Origin: CAYRFE01 sp964423645 [NCBI: uncultured bacterium]
Lineage (GTDB): Bacteria > Macinerneyibacteriota > Macinerneyibacteria > Macinerneyibacteriales
Length of the DNA stretch: 49,644 nt
Assembly: GCA_964423645.1 (NCBI GenBank)
Contig: CAYRFE010000026.1
Coordinates: 1-49,644, forward strand
Direction: 5' to 3'
The number at the start of each line of letters is the position of its first letter. Within the stretch, counting starts at the first letter, position 1. The translations under genes were made by a program, and so were the position numbers. The notes beneath the pieces were generated by a model. The model had not been told where the DNA came from. It did not search any database and saw nothing but the letters and a program-made list of their open reading frames with translations. Below, in pieces: positions 49,357 to 49,644 of the stretch.

Positions 49357-49644
49357 GATTAAGTCAGCCCTACTATTTCCGATCGAGTTACCCGGCACAA
49401 AACGATTTCCTTAACATGCTATTTGTCAGTTTATTTTAGTGCCCTCTCCTTGACTGTAAAAATTAATGAATATTTGATGTATAATTTAATTTTTTACCCA
49501 TCCGAAATATACGTCGATACTGTTCAGCTTTGCCGGATACGAGATTGTATTAATGTTACCATCAACATTCAAAAGCTTCGTAAAACATCGGTAATCCTCA
49601 AATGAGGTATTATTATCACTGAAAGAATGAACTAACATCAAACA
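49357..49644. other. Right end of the window
   Basis: About 290 bases after the last site. A 60-codon open frame (49423-49605) has no ribosome site or family resemblance, so I see no supported gene. Confidence 0.35.

Overview
The window looks like part of an accessory replicon (a plasmid or integrated plasmid) of a spirochaete, most likely a Treponema relative. The organism call is an inference. It rests on several secreted FGE/SUMF1-fold proteins of the Treponema type, WD40 and Sel1 secreted proteins, and an AT-rich background. The plasmid call rests on a RepA-type initiator (24742-26340) with an iteron field in front of it (24022-24724), a ParA plus small partner (22777-23968) behind an AT-rich repeat array, and a MobC gene (29127-29495) with a palindromic oriT-like leader. 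No rRNA, tRNA, CRISPR array, transposase, tyrosine recombinase or reverse transcriptase was seen.

The most striking feature is a set of twelve short intergenic sites built like Xer/dif recombination sites. Each has an 11-bp arm ending CATAA, a 6-bp spacer (7 or 8 in two copies) and an 11-bp arm reading TTATGTTGAGC or close to it. They lie at 1136, 2398, 4512, 5837, 8845, 11075, 17337, 18584, 19489, 20957, 43614 and 49329. They cut the flanks of the window into modules of one to a few genes. Three toxin-antitoxin-like pairs (2647-4385, 9094-10804, 18756-19383) are each enclosed by a forward site on the left and a reversed site on the right, the layout known from pdif modules of Acinetobacter plasmids. 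Modules with FGE-fold genes on the minus strand (1380-2267, 6022-8689, 17475-18377) lie between two forward sites.

Layout: 1-21 kb and 43.6-49.6 kb are the modular accessory regions. They hold a solute-binding protein, five FGE-fold genes (one a WD40 fusion, one a pseudogene, one shortened), WD40 and Sel1 proteins, AbiE- and VapBC-type pairs, a nuclease plus small-protein pair, a DUF4143 ATPase and a hybrid sensor kinase. 22.5-29.8 kb is the plasmid core (partition, replication, mobilisation remnant), with a further nucleotidyltransferase/HTH pair. 30.0-43.5 kb is a type I restriction-modification island: hsdM, fic, a small CxxC protein, hsdS, a GHKL ATPase-nuclease, an hsdR 5' remnant, rhuM, hsdR, a NucS-like nuclease, and a second fic with a membrane protein.

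The intact FGE-fold genes share nearly identical sequence up to a C-terminal segment, diverge sharply there, and end in a common GFRVVR motif. They also lack the FGE catalytic cysteines. This resembles the variable region of diversity-generating retroelement targets such as TvpA of Treponema denticola, but no template repeat or reverse transcriptase is visible here. If both readings hold, the window is a plasmid on which Xer recombination shuffles modules of surface-display, toxin-antitoxin and defence genes.
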